Positions 14,895 to 27,290 are shown, counted from the stretch's first letter. The stretch: DNA of 64,000 nt from Lolium rigidum (GCF_022539505.1 NC_061514.1:330939090-331003089); one strand, 5' to 3'. Numbers and translations are program-made. Notes: generated by a model from the letters alone, not told the origin.

Positions 14895-15264
14895 GATGTC
14901 CGGCGCCGTCTCGCGGTCGACTAATTTCTCCGATCTGCCATAGGTAGGGAAGGTTCCCGCCGACGAGCGTCGTATCGGATTGCCGTCATGCCGGCCTGAG
15001 CTTGGCGGGTAACTGCGTCTGCTAACTGAATGTCAATTCGGTTCAGAACAAGTGAACAACACTAGTTTTTTTTTCTTCCTATTTTGCTTTGTTGCAATCA
15101 AACTCGATATGATTTTCGGGTTCTGTAACCTTTCTTAATGTTTGTTCTGGATTGAATCCAATTATCCAGATGATGAGTAAATATACTCACTGAATAACCT
15201 ATTGATAATACAATTCAGTCCCCGCAAAAAAAAAAGATACATACAATTCAGAAAAACTTAAATA
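14895..15264. other. Upstream region of the PPR gene
   Basis: The first ~110 bp upstream of the ATG are GC-rich, then AT-rich DNA begins. I see no clear TATA box. Otherwise featureless. Confidence 0.35.
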
Positions 15265-15366
15265 CTCCTCTGTCGAAATAAGTGTCTCAATTTTTTATAG
15301 ATATGGAAATATCTACAACTAAGATATATCTAAATACATCCTAAGACACTTATTTTTAGATAGAGG
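15265..15366. mobile_element. Stowaway-type MITE (about 102 bp)
   Basis: Terminal inverted repeats of ~23 bp: ctcctctgtcgaaataagtgtct at the left, and the complement of agacacttatttttagatagagg at the right. TA lies on both sides (15263-15264 and 15367-15368). This is the Tc1/mariner Stowaway pattern. No coding capacity. Confidence 0.8.
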
Positions 15367-15374
15367 TAATACTA

Positions 15375-15690
15375 TAATCTACAAAAGACTAATGGCACTT
15401 TGTAATGATTTTATTTAATCAACAAAGTGCCATATCATAGCACGTAAAACTAATATGACCATTCAATGTTATTATCCTCTTCCTATCATTGAAAGGTAAT
15501 ATTAAGAATGGTCATATTAAGACAATCTACATCTATAATATTGAATTTTTATATTAAGAAAATCTACATCTATAATATTGAATGGTCATATTAAGAAAAT
15601 ATATGAAGAGGATATTAAAGATAAATTTTTTTGGTCATATTAAGACAATCTACATCTATAATATTGAATGGTCATATTAAGAAAATATAC
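15375..15690. repeat. AT-rich inverted and tandem repeats
   Basis: tggcactttgt and acaaagtgcca form a hairpin (15393-15433). ttaatatgaccattcaat near 15449 is the inverse of attgaatggtcatattaa found at about 15580 and 15664. The 20-mer ctacatctataatattgaat (or a near match) occurs three times, at about 15528, 15565 and 15650. Probably a rearranged MITE cluster. Confidence 0.55.
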
Positions 15691-15699
15691 TTTATGCTG

Positions 15700-17350
15700 A
15701 ATCTATTCATATTTATTCAGTATTGTACTTATTCATTTTTTTTGTTGCATAAACTAGGTTAAACTTAGAAAACATTGACTTTTGAGTAATCCGTAGACTC
15801 CTTACATTTTGGGACATATGGAGTATTTCGTGGGCAGCACTCTAGTCGCATATATTGTAATTTAACAAGGTAAAATATAATGCATAAACGAAGCATAATT
15901 TCTGGGTTGTCTAAACTTATACACCATTCTGCAGAGCCAAATAATCCCCAGTTGAAATGAAAGATTCTTTGTATGCATCTTCTTGATGCAGAGAATGGGT
16001 TCGCTTTTTTTTTAATCTAAAAAAGCATCGTTTTGATGTAGCGGTCGGGAGTCTCAATCTCCTTTTTCGAAAAGAACCAAACGATCCCGAGTTGTTCATG
16101 TTTGTAGAACAACGGAGGGAGTCTGAAGATGTTGGTCAGGCCGACTGACACTCGTTGGGGATGGCTAGATCTAGGTTGTGCCACGACATTACCTAAATGT
16201 GTTGAAGCTTTCATCAATTTATTTGAATTTTGAGAAACAACGTGAGGTTGAGTGGCTAGAAGGATGGTCGTATCCACAACCCACCAAAGTTTGAATACAT
16301 GTTTGACACTTGTGTCTCTCACAAAAGGCCGAATATTATTTTAATAGGAGGTGAAATTTTAGTTGATAGCGAGAAACATGTGGTTACTTCGTCAATCTCA
16401 ACACCCGATGCGCAGTTTTCCAGAGGTGCTCATATAACCGATCACCTGTGATTGTGATTGTATACATGTGTATTTGAGCGTCTATTTTATTACTATGCTT
16501 AAAGAAAATGAATTTCACTGATTTGTATGGAGAAATTGTATATTGAAAGTTTAGACTATTTGAAACCAAATAGATGAACTTTGTCAAAAATTAATCCCGA
16601 AAGCATGACAACATCATAAATCTCTTTCATTACACCCAAGTGTGAAGTATATCTATGTAGTGGAAATATAAAACCCTGTGTCGCGGTCCAACGGTGGTTG
16701 ACACAAAGGCAGTGTGTGTGCCAGCCGTGCAGAGTTCCGGCGACACGTACCGAGTGACAGTGCGATTGCGTCTGCCACCCACCGGTCTACCGTCTACTAC
16801 GTCCTAGGCCATTGCCGCAAGTTACACACACGTCACTCAAGCTCAACTCAAGCTAGCTAGCCGTGCTTTGCCCTTTCGCAGAATCCGAAGCAGTGGCATT
16901 ACCCGCGCAGCGCCGACAGATTCGACCGCAGCTGCCAATCAAGCTGTCATCCCGCCGGTCACCGCGACGGAGACGGAGTTGACGCATTTCCACTCCCCAC
17001 CCACCGTCACCTCGGCCACCAGCTTTCTTCACTGAAGCTTGCAGACCCTGGCAGCTGCGTGAGAGTACTTGCGACCAGCAGACTGCAGACGGAAGCTGGA
17101 AAAGGAGAGGAGTACGTTTCTGAATTCTGAATCACTTGGGTTTCCATGCGGGAAGAAGAGGCCGTGCAGGTAAATTCCGTCAGATCGTGGGTGCCCCCGG
17201 GAATCCCGGCCGGCATCGATCGCCGGCGCTTTCCTCTGTCCGTCCCCCGGGAGACGCGCATCATCGAGACCGTGCTGTGATGGCTGACTCTTTGATTCGT
17301 GGCCTTTGCGTGTGCGCTTGCGCTTGCTTCTCATCTGCTCCATGGCTTGA
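15700..17350. other. Intergenic; MITE fragment and GC-rich patch
   Basis: A Stowaway end fragment (cttacattttgggacatatggag) lies about 15803-15825. DNA from ~16680 to 17340 is GC-rich and could contain a promoter or 5' leader, but no ORF here has recognisable features. Confidence 0.35.
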
Positions 17351-19093
17351 GAGCATCTCCAGCCGCGTCTCCCAAACCGCGCCGGATTGGGACGTGTTTT
17401 ATTGGTGTCGCCTTTGGGGGACGTCGCTCCCCAGTCGCGTCCCCCAAATAAAATTTCGGAAATTTTAAACTTAACGAGATTCGATTAGATTCGTCCAAAC
17501 TTACATAGATTCGAACGAAATTTGACTAAATTTAAACTAAACCTAATCTAGAACCACTTGCGGCGGCCGGAGGCGTCGTAGTACTGCTCGAAGTTGTACA
17601 TGTCGTCGGTGACGACCTCCTGCTTGACGCGCTCCTCGACGGGCTCGTCGACGGGCTCGTCCTTCACCAAGCCGCTTGGTCCTGCCTCGCCGTCGTCGGT
17701 GAGGTCCACTAGCGGCTTGCCGGAGTCGCGGATGGACATGGAGATCGCCGCGTCCAGGTCGCCCCTCCAGGCGTCCTTGTCGTTCATGGACGCCAAGAAC
17801 GCCGCCCGCAGCCCTGGGCAGTCCTCGGGGTCGTCGCTGCTGGCGATGAGCCGCCGCTGCCGCTCGTACTCCGCCAGCAGCGCCGCCTGCGACGCTTCCT
17901 CCGGCTCCTCCTTCACCTCCGGCTTCGGGATGAGGAGGGCGCCGCCGCGCCTCCCTTGCTGCCGCTGGCTGCCGCTGCCGCCACGCCTCGTGTTGACGGG
18001 CGTCGCCGGCTCCTCCTTGACCTCCCGTTTGGGGACGGTGTAGGGCGCCGACCGGTACGACGAGGACGGCGTCGATCGCGCCGGTCCCGAGGAAGAAGAG
18101 TGCGAGGAGGAGGAGTACGTCGTCCTCCTCGGCTGCCATTGAGGAGACGGCGGCGGCGACGACGGCATCTCCAACCTTGGAGCGCCGTTGCGGATGCCGC
18201 GGATGATGTTGTCGAGGGTACGCCCCGGAACGCCCCAGAACAGGGCGCGGCCGTCCTTGTTCCAGCTGTTGGGGCCGCCGACGAGGTTGTCGGTGCTGTG
18301 CATCTCGATGTCGTACTTCGCCTTGAAGTACGTCGTCCACCAGGCGTCGTTGTTGTTGACCGCCCACGTTGGATCCAACCGCTCTTCGGCGGTGAGTTGA
18401 GCCCGCCGGGCCTTGATGGCGTCCCTCCATTGATCCGTGTCCGGCTTCGGCGGCGGCGGGATGCCAATGCCGTTCACGGCCATCTTCCAGCCGCCGGCCG
18501 CTGGCCGCCGCATGTCCGGCGGGACTGGATACCGGGCGTGGTACAGCGCCCACGCCTCCGGCACGGTGAGGCTGCCGCGGTCGAAGCCGTTCGCCGCGGC
18601 GATCTTGCGGGAGGACGAGCTCGACATTTTTGGAGCGGCGAGGAGAAGATCTGGGAGGGGGGAGGCGGCGGCGACGATAAGGATTGTGAGCGGCGAGAAC
18701 TGCAGGGCGTCTTAAAACAACGACGACAGCGGGTGGTTGCACGCAATAACTCCGGCGCGGACGGCCACGCGGCCATGCACGACGAGACGCGTCCCTGTGT
18801 CGCCTGGGAAAACAGGGACGCCATTAACGTCGCTTGACCAAAGGTAGGCGACGGGGTTTTAGCCTTCCGTGCCGCTGACGGGTCGGCCCCGCCACTCCCC
18901 GCCTCGCTTTTCGTTGTGTCCGGCGTGCCCGGTGCGTCCCCTGTGGGACGGGGACGGGCTCGGGGCGCCGGACACCGTATGGGGGCGCGCCGGACAAAAA
19001 TGGGCTTTGGGGGACGCGGCTGGAACGGTTTTTTTGTCCGGCGCGCCCCAAATCCCTTTGGGGACGATTTGGGGGACGCGGCTGGAGATACTC
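17351..19093 (-). mobile_element. Harbinger-like DNA element carrying an ORF
   Basis: Ends are inverted: gagcatctccagccgcgtct at the left, and the complement of gacgcggctggagatactc at the right. Further inward both sides repeat the cccaaa and gcgtcccc theme. TGA is duplicated on both sides (17348-17350 and 19094-19096). A 3-bp duplication plus this TIR suits PIF/Harbinger. No transposase is present, so it is non-autonomous. It shares TIR and internal tttttgtccggcgcg with the 425-bp element at 62771-63195, whose duplication is TTA. Confidence 0.75.
17548..18627 (-). CDS. Transposon-borne protein of unknown function
   Basis: Intact 359-codon ORF inside the Harbinger-like element, with no frame breaks. 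Residues ~1-125 look globular and conserved in style (SLTVPEAWALYHARYPVPP, then WAVNNNDAWWTTYFKAKYDI and ALFWGVPGRTLDNI). The middle is Ser/Pro/Arg-rich. The C-terminal half has repeated KxEVKEEP motifs, the hydrophobic acidic string PLVDLTDDGEAGP (SUMO-interacting-like VDLTDD) and ends in DASGRRKWF. I recall similar ORFs scattered in Triticeae genomes but cannot name a domain. It is not a Harbinger transposase (no DDE) nor its Myb partner. KxE sites plus VDLTDD suggest SUMO contact; this is inference. Confidence 0.65.
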   Translation of the reverse strand: MSSSSSRKIAAANGFDRGSLTVPEAWALYHARYPVPPDMRRPAAGGWKMAVNGIGIPPPPKPDTDQWRDAIKARRAQLTAEERLDPTWAVNNNDAWWTTYFKAKYDIEMHSTDNLVGGPNSWNKDGRALFWGVPGRTLDNIIRGIRNGAPRLEMPSSPPPSPQWQPRRTTYSSSSHSSSSGPARSTPSSSYRSAPYTVPKREVKEEPATPVNTRRGGSGSQRQQGRRGGALLIPKPEVKEEPEEASQAALLAEYERQRRLIASSDDPEDCPGLRAAFLASMNDKDAWRGDLDAAISMSIRDSGKPLVDLTDDGEAGPSGLVKDEPVDEPVEERVKQEVVTDDMYNFEQYYDASGRRKWF

Positions 19094-19170
19094 TGAGTTC
19101 CCTCTTGCCGATGCATCCTGCCCGACGACGCCTTGATGGGAAAAAAGTCTTCCCACTGCCCATGCTTGAA

Positions 19171-19421
19171 CTCACTCGTTTCACAATTACCTCACCTTTG
19201 GCTTTTGCCAAAGTTAAACTTTGTAAAGTTGATGAGAGATTTAGGAAAAAATATCAATATTTAGAGTGCAAAATTATTGTTTTAAAATCGTCATAAAGTA
19301 TACTTTAAATTATATGCGTTTAGTACTATGAATGTTGATATTTTCCTTTTAGTTTTAGTTAAACTCTACAAATTTGACTTTGACTAAATTTATAATGCGA
19401 GGTAATTGTAAAAGGAGGGAG
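19171..19421. mobile_element. Stowaway-type MITE (about 250 bp)
   Basis: The left end ctcactcgtttcacaattacctcac matches the inverse of the right end gcgaggtaattgtaaaaggagggag; TA follows the right end. A second fragment (tatcggagggagta) lies at ~19498-19511. The interior is AT-rich with no ORF. Confidence 0.75.
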
Positions 19422-19429
19422 TACCCCGC

Positions 19430-20701
19430 AAACCAGTGACCTAATTTTTTCACAGGTTGGCTTTGCAACAATACCGAGTACATAACGATAGTCATTATAT
19501 CGGAGGGAGTAGCAAACAAGTTTTTGGTGAGAAAAGAATCCTGGAATGATCAATAGAGTTAAACATGTAAGTCATGGAGTTTTTGCCAGCATTTTTCTTG
19601 CTAGATGAGAATGAAATCTGTTTCATTTTCTCATTTTCATTTTTTAAATATTGTGTGTTTAGAAAGCTGAAATCTTTCATTGTCACTAACTATACAATAT
19701 CGATGTTGTAGGCATGGTTTATCGTTATATTGATGGTCAGTAGTTCTTTTGAAACTCTATATAAATACTGGTAGACCCATATATGAATGTCTGGCCTACC
19801 AATATTTATAACAACAAACGAACTATGAGAAGGATGCTCCGAAAAATACGTTAAATGGAATGATGTGCGAGTGAATGCCACCTTAGAAAGGTTCGTTGTA
19901 GATTCATGGACTTTGAGCCTTGGTGCGTCACGAACTTAAGTTGTATGAGCTGACATATTCTAACTTCGGCACCATGGTGGATGGTATTGAGGTTGGCGTG
20001 AGATCTTGTTGAAGTGCCATAACAAGTCCTTGAGTTTCATATATGAATCCATGTCTCAAAGGAGTGGGAACCATTCTCCGGTGGAAAATGGTTCAAAGGT
20101 CAATATTCTGACAATTAGGTGCCATGCAAGTGATATCGATGAGATTCTGTATTGAGGTGTGCTTCGGTGCGCACCCTCTCCAAACTCGCGACTTATCGCC
20201 GAAGGGGTACGATGGTCCCGATTTTGTTTTTTTTGTGCTGCCCGCCGAAACCCATATCCAAGCCCAGTGCAAGACTCGTATGGGTATACAGGGCCTGGGC
20301 GTATCTATACGGACGACCCCACGTGGGTGGGTCCCACGTGCTAAGCTAATCACCGTGATTAGCTCCCATTGCATGCATCGTTTTCATCGGCACGTACCGG
20401 AGATCTGATCGAGCTGTTCCACGCCGTCGCTAGGTTGAACGCAAGCGGTTGTTGCCGGCCCGGCCGTCGGCGGTTGTTGCCGGCACGTCCGTCGCCGCCG
20501 GTGGTTGTTTCGCACGTCGACGCCGCCGACCGCGCGCGAAGCCCCCCGCAGATCGACGACCTTGGAAAGGCGCGCCACCGGCTCGGCATCTTCCCCGCTA
20601 GGGTTTAAAATTACAGGTACCATGACTACATCTTGTAGCATAGTAAGAGGAAGCAATTCTGCCGGTTTTTCAATTCTAATTATGGTCCAATACTACAGAA
20701 T
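19430..20701. other. Intergenic and 5' flank of the MULE block
   Basis: A small hairpin (ataaatactggtag...ctaccaatatttat, 19758-19810) is visible. From ~20370 DNA becomes GC-rich, as expected for the 5' leader of the gene starting near 20.7 kb. An acceptor-like site lies shortly before 20702. No long terminal inverted repeat was found. Confidence 0.35.
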
Positions 20702-23510
20702 ATGGAGAACTCTATATCTGGTATGATTGAGGAACAAAACGAGTACGTCGGCTATAATTCCGATGACTCTGAAATGGAGGATAATTTGCAGCACGAAGCC
20801 GGCTGGAGCGAAGATGAGTTTGATGTGAGCCACTATTTTTCATTTCGATTACCAGCAGTCCAAGCATCATCAAATTATATATGGTTCCTCATGTCATAAT
20901 TTATGCAGATTGCGTACGATGAATTTGATAATGTTGACAACCATAGCGAACACACGTACGATCAAAATGATGAGAACCATGGTGAACACACAGTACAGTC
21001 TAAATACTAGTGAGGTATGTGTAGTGACTCATACGGTGACATAAAATGATGCATGAAATGATGGCAACCGTAAAATTTACGGTTACTAAATTTCGAAATG
21101 CATTAATAAATTTCAGGAACAATTTGACACGCAGCTTGAGTACGACTATTACGGTGAATCTGACTTGGACACGGGCCACACCGATGATGTGGAAGGTGCA
21201 TCAGTTCCTGAGGATTCTGTTGACATGAGCCAGGTTGTTATCTCTTTTTTATCAGTCTTATATAGCTGGAACACATAAATTTATAGTTTTAATTAATGCC
21301 TACGTTTTCTACTTGCAGGCGACGCCAGGCGCTAGTCAGCATGAGAAACCACACAAAGGTAGCAATGGCAATGAATATCCTGATAGTGATCGGGATTTAT
21401 AATGGATGATAAAAGAGATGACTTTTATTTCTGAAGCAGCAGCATATTCTTTCTACAACAGATATGCTAAAGATTATGGGTTCAGCATCCGGCTTGACCA
21501 GGTTAAGCGGTTTGATGATGGAGTAATTCGGTTAAGGCGTTTTGTGTGTTCCGGACGAGGCGGACGTCCCAAAACCAACCGACCACGGAAGGCCGTGTAT
21601 ATAGGCACAGCACCTGAGTCTCGCTGCGGCTGCAAGGCACGTTTGGTGGTCAAGTTTGATGGAAGAACTGGTTCTCGGGTTGTTGAAGATTTTCGTGACA
21701 AACATAACCATGACCCAGCTGAACCATGTCGACTCCGTTTCTTCGGTCCCATAGGACGATCAACGACGCGCAGAGATCCGAGATATTATCAATGGGATCC
21801 ATGGGAATCAGGAAGCACCTCATTATGAGAAAATTCATTGCAGTGCTCCGGTTCATTTGCTGGTGTTGGATTCACAAGAAAGGATTTGTACAACATGTGC
21901 TCTAGGGAGAGGAGGAGGCTGCTTTTCGACGGTGACGCTACCACAGCCATCCGCATTATGTCAAAGAGGAAAAAGAGGGACCCTGAATTTTTCTTTGAAT
22001 ATGACGTTGATGAAAAAGGCCGTCTCGAAGCACATGTTCTGGTGTGATTCCCAATCACGTAGGGATTACCGTGACTACGGAGATGTGCTGGTGTTTGATA
22101 GCACATACAAGATGAATAAATATAAGATGCCATTTGTTCCTTTTGTGGGCTTGAACAACCACCGTAGGACAACGGTTTTTGGGTGTGCCATCCTTTCAAG
22201 TGAGAATGAACAAACATATGTTTGGCTTCTAAAGACTTTCCTCAAAGCGATGTGTCAACGAAGCCAAAGGCAAGTAATCACGGATGCAGATGCCGCGATG
22301 ATCGCCGCAATCGGCGAAGTATTTTCTCGGTGTGCCGCATCGCATCCGCAGCTTCCACATTGAAAAAAATATGGAGATGCATCTACCTAACAAGTCACTG
22401 AACGAGTTCAGGACTCTTTTGTATTACACCACCTCAGAGCAAGTATTTGAGGAGCGATGGCATGCATTTTACAGAAAATGGCAATCCCCAAAAACCAGTA
22501 ACATGGATGAAGAGGATGTACACCAAGAGGAAACTTTGGGCTGCAGCAGTATCTCTCTCAAGGATTCTGGCTGGGTATGAAAAGTAACCAGCGGAGTGAA
22601 AGTTTAAACTCTTGTCTGCACCTGCACCTAGATGGGGAAATGACAATTGTTGATATGATTATGCACTACGACAACGCAATTGTCCGTCTCCGTGAGAACG
22701 AAGCCCACGACGACCGCACGGCTTCACAGACTACACCAGTGGCAATTACTAATTTCAGAGAACTAGAGGTTGCTGCTGCAAAAATCTTCACTCCTGCTGT
22801 GTTCTATATTATTCAAGGTGAGCTTTCAAAGATTGGCGGCATAGAGATCTTAGAAAAAATGCAGGCAGGAGACTCAAACATCTTCATTGTGGCATGGAGG
22901 AATCATGTAAGGACCAGGTTCTACGTGGAATATAGACCCAAGGAGGCAGAAATTATAAGGTGCAGCTGTCAAAGGATGATTAGAAAGGGGATCCCTTGCA
23001 AGCACATACTCGCATGTGCTGCATTTCTTGAAATTTACTGAAATTCCACAATGTTGTGCTCTACGACGATTCACAAAAAATGCCAGGTTAGGGTTGCCAT
23101 CTAAACGCACCAGCGACATGTTTGGGTGGGGTTGGTCCGGGCGCGAGGAGCGGATGAAATACAGCAGGATGAATATTAAGGTATCACAGGCTATGCATAT
23201 TGCATTAAACAATTCGGAGGAATATGATCTCGCTGAACAGTACCATTGATGGCATAATTTCTAGAAGAGAGGGGTATGCTAAAGGTAAAGCATATGGTCC
23301 CCTCAGGTCGGTGCATGAAAATGAAGATGCTAGTGGACCATGCGATATTGTTGTTGGTGATCCTTTGAAAGTGTCCACTAAGGGTGCACCTAGGCAAGAA
23401 GCGCAGAAATCTCCAATGACTAAAAATGGAAGACCACTAGGACACAAGGAACGCAGGGTGCAGTGTGCGGGGCATGCCAAGGAGAAGGGCATAACGTAAG
23501 AAACCCAATA
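20702..23510 (+). pseudogene. FAR1/MULE transposase, decayed
   Basis: Acidic N-terminal exons (20702-20824, 20909 on, 21117 on, 21319 on) lead to a FAR1 DNA-binding zinc domain (EAAAYSFYNRYAKDYGFSIR ... CGCKARL ... HNHDPAEP, ~21415-21740). It is followed by a MULE DDE transposase core (LVFDSTYKMNKYKMPFVPF; ITDADAAM) and a SWIM zinc finger (CSCQRMIRKGIPCKH, ~22960-23010). A C-terminal tail resembles the DPLKVSTKGAP...KNGRPLGHKE region of FAR1 proteins, but its zinc knuckle is spoiled. Damage: stops in exon 2, a TAA just before the FAR1 domain (21399-21401) and frameshifts near 21750, 22030, 22330 and 22520. FHY3/FAR1 proteins are domesticated MULE transposases; the decay and setting favour a transposon copy. 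Confidence 0.85.
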
Positions 23511-24099
23511 TGCATATTTCATCCGAAGTAAGTTTTTCTGCCATTTTGTTTCATATACTTTAAAAGATTCATATGAGTTGTTGTGTAATTTTATGTCCGT
23601 GAACATGTGCAGGAATGTGCTCGCAGCAGGAAGGGTAGTTCTTTCATAGTTATCTAAAGGGCAGTAAATTTCCTTAATTATGAATGGGACGACTATAGCT
23701 TTGTATTTGATGGAGTTGTTAATGTTTGCAACGTACCGATGTTTTTATTTTGTACCGATGTTCTTAATTCTCTCGGTGTTCTTTTGTAAAAATGGCAAAA
23801 GACATTATATATTGTGAAGTAGGCATTTCCTTATAATCATCATAGCATGCATGTACAAAGATAAAAATAATTGCATACTTTCGATAATGGGAAATAAAAT
23901 CAATGTTACAAAATTTTGTAGATAATCTTAACCGAATAAATATTGTTTACAACCGAAGACAATTAAAAATTCAATATCACATGTGTCCGGAAACCTTCTG
24001 CGGGAGCAAACCGAACAGTCACACTATAAAATTTATATGTTCTTGGTCTTTGCTAGCAATCTCACTTTGTTTTTCACCTTCTCAAGAATGTTGTGTGGT
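23511..24099. other. Convergent 3' flanks, AT-rich
   Basis: AT-rich spacer where the plus-strand transposase gene and minus-strand protease gene converge. No separate gene seen. Confidence 0.45.
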
Positions 24100-27000
24100 G
24101 ATAAAACAATGTTTGCAACTGTACTTTCTCTCGATTCATCGATCGTGGCCTGCCAAAACATTATAAGGTGTTATACACATGGGTTGTTAACATTGTTAAA
24201 ATTAACCGAGTGCATGGAACATAGTATAGCCAACCCGAGAAACCGGGCAAGTCATCTGATCTCCGTCCCAAAGTGCTCCATACATTGCAATACCCATAAT
24301 CCGCATGAATTGCTGGTATATAATGTGACAAAATTTAAATGTGTCCGCATATACAAAACCGACTTTCTTTATGTGTAATGCAATATAGGTACTTACTCAT
24401 CGGTTTGCTTAGGGATGTCATATCTTTTAATAGGCCATTCTTCGACATCCGGATATTCTCGTGTCACAAGTATTGTTTGCTTGTTGTATGTCCTGTGAAA
24501 TTTGCCCAATCTACGAAACAACAAATATATTACTGCACATACATGAGAAAGTACACAAAGACATGTGTGTAGAGAGTGTAATACCAAGTCTTCCACAACT
24601 GATTTTGACACCCCTAAACCAAACAGAGGATCAAGGACCTGGAATTCCTTCTTCTTTGTATGCATGACAACAGCTTACGTAATGAGTTTTCCGTATGTTC
24701 AGTGCGAAAAATGTCTACAAGAGAAGGAAAAAACTTTGTCAATTATCATATTATTTTATTCTAATTTCGCATGAAACATTGAAAGAAAGTAATGTTACCT
24801 TCTCACGCTTGAAATATTCATCCATAACCCTACCTAAGGCTCCTGGTCTTGTAACTACCTCATCTATATTTCTAATAGTGTATTTTTTCCTGTATTGTTT
24901 TTCTGCTTGTTCAAGGAGATAGTTTGCCCTCCACGCAGGACATAACATTCGATCGGACCCAACACGGAGAGACAAATACCCAATAGCAGCATCAATAATC
25001 CGATAGCAACAACAATATTTTCAAATTCAAATAGTTTAATTACGAGTATAACGCAAACTTTTGGTTTTGAAGACTTACACTATCGGATAGCCATTCGTGC
25101 GCAAGAACGACGTTAAGATTTTCTCGAAGACAAGCTGGCGCCATATTCATTCTTGTACACTCCTTTAGATGCTTCTTTTGGTAGCTTGGATATTGTTTTA
25201 ACATATAAAGTGGCAGCTTCTATTTCCTGCTGTGTTGGTACCGCCGAAGATACCCCAACTTCATGTTCCGCAAACAACCCCGATGCACATAATAGTAATA
25301 ACATATGTGTTACAGGTTGCAGCATCATTTATTTGCCAACAAAGAAATAACGAATAAATGGTGTTACCTTTCTTTACACGGCTTTGACGTTTTGCTCTAG
25401 GTTTCGCGACCACATATGGTGATCCATATTTTTGATTCGTCGTCCGTTTCCTTTTCCCTCCAACTTGTACCGCCGCTGCGTTTCTCCTTCTACCATTACT
25501 ATTTGCACACTTTGCTGTATTGCCCTTCTTCCTACTAGCCTCTCGTCCCATTGTTTCAACACTATGAGTACTCATAACTTCATGTTCACCGTCATGTAGG
25601 TCATCATCCTTCTGTCCAGCATTCACCTTGGTGGTAGATCTTGCGAAAATGTCATCCGGTATACGTATATCCGAGGATGATGCCGGTTTTGTGGTATCAT
25701 TTAAGATAAAAGGATTATCTTGTGTACCCTCCGTGTTACCGAGGTTTCCCGGTGTGACGTACACATTATCTCCTGCCTCCGGCACCCCATTATGCTTAGG
25801 AGGTGTGACAAACTTACCGTAAGTCTTTGTTACATTGCTAATTAAAGCATCTAACTCGTCGAACTGTTCTTGTACATGAATTCTTTCTTAGATGAATCAT
25901 CGATGTGAATAGAAGTGTCTTCTTCCTCATCTCCTCCTTTATCCGACTCGATCCTTCAACCGGTTTGTACATGACACCATTCTTATTTAGCATTTTTAGA
26001 ACTTCCCGCAAAACAAGTAGTACCATAATTATTCATTACTGATAATGTAAAACTTTCGTGTTCGTAAAATGTATGGCTCCTCACCTCTGCACATCTCTTT
26101 GGTACAAGTGCTAATTGTGTGTCAATGTGATCCGTCAGCTCCTTCTTCAAACTTTCCAATAGTATGTCCTTGTTACTACGCCTCTGTCTCGAACGTGTCG
26201 AACGTGATCTGTTCACCATTCTCGCGATGTGTTCTCGCTTTGTTTGCGCACCGGCATTGGCTTGAGGTGTAAGATCATTAATAATCTGCATGTCAAATTA
26301 GAAAACAAATGGCATAAATTAATATAACAACACAACATCGACTATGATATAATGTAGCTAGAAGTAGTGATAAAAAAACAAAACCTTCACTTTGCCTCTC
26401 CCACGACCATTTGCATAGTCGTACCGCGACCTCCTTTCGCTTCCGCTTCAGTCCAGCTTTTTCATTAGTGGCCTAATAGACTTGTGTGGAATATACGTAG
26501 GATCATCCACGACTACCACCTTTTCCCAGTATAGTAGCTACAAACAACACATTTTAAATGAAATAAGTTTCAAATTGTCACATACATCAAATATAGTGCT
26601 AATCATGTTTGCATACCCGAGTGAGACAAAGATTTCCAACCGGCCATCCCCTACCTTTTGCTGCTGATCTTGTGTAAGCATACAAATTATCGAGGAGGTA
26701 GCGCAATGTGAAGTGATTCCAGTTAATTTGAAATATTCTAGGAACATCCTCCACTAAACAATAGTGATCTCTATCGATCGTTTTTGGGCCGGATGGCGCT
26801 GTAACCGTGCCAATTAGCACAAGCACCGCTTTCCGCACAAAGTCATCATCGGAAGCTTTCTCTCTCGTATGTCAGCAATCAAGTCGGAAATAACTAGATT
26901 TCCACTAGACTTGCTGAGATAACTAGGCGGTATTTTCCTTCTACTTGTTAGACATTCTTGATCAATTATATCAAAAGCGGAAAAACCCTCATTACGTAGA

Positions 27001-27290
27001 CCATAAATGCATTCTATGTCTACAGAGGTTGCAGTTATCGCTCCTGCCTTGTCTTGTACGACGAATGTCTCAGTTTTAGTATCATATAGCTCTATCATAA
27101 ATCTAATCATATTTGTGCGCGTGGCGAAGGCTGGCAGCTTGCAACATCGTCCGCAAACTAGTAGAGCTAAACCTCGCACGTTGAGGTCCCGAGAAAGTGG
27201 CTACGAGATTCGTCCACAATGTGTGGTCACAATAGATCGGGCCATCTAATTCATCCATTCTGCAAATAACATATACAAACAACAATTATT
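24100..27290 (-). pseudogene. Ulp1-type (C48) protease gene, decayed
   Basis: Minus-strand exon series. The N-terminal part (27.28-26.6 kb) reads FATRTNMIRFMIELYDTKTETF, SVDIECIYGLRNEGF and INWNHFTLRYLLDNL, like the domain ahead of Ulp1 in plant transposon-borne proteases. A Lys/Arg-rich linker follows (26.29-25.26 kb). The protease exons are 25.33-25.11, 24.98-24.80 and 24.72-24.25 kb. Catalytic landmarks: THYV (His), KEFQVLDPL (Asp), YDIPKQT, then across a phase-2 intron DNSCGLWVLQCMEHF (Cys). A last exon may end near 24100. Such proteases cleave SUMO. A frameshift between THYV and VVMHTKKKEF, a stop after the Cys exon and a frame break near 27.17 kb argue that it is dead. Ulp1 is carried by known MULEs (Kaonashi type). 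Confidence 0.72.

Noticed and set aside
13341..14943. Large plus-strand ORFs (13341-13862, 13893-14549, 14653-14943) and extra minus-strand ORFs over the PPR gene
   Set aside because: GC-rich shadows of the PPR coding sequence; no domain and low-complexity composition.
17029..17343. Minus-strand ORF with basic start (MEQMRSKRKRTRKG)
   Set aside because: Overlaps equally long ORFs in other frames in a GC-rich patch; no start context, domain or splice support.
17543..19211. Long Arg/Pro-rich ORFs in other frames of the Harbinger-like element (17543-18742, 17956-18837, 18474-19211)
   Set aside because: Composition driven by high GC. The 17548-18627 frame has balanced residues and a sensible start, so the others are shadows.
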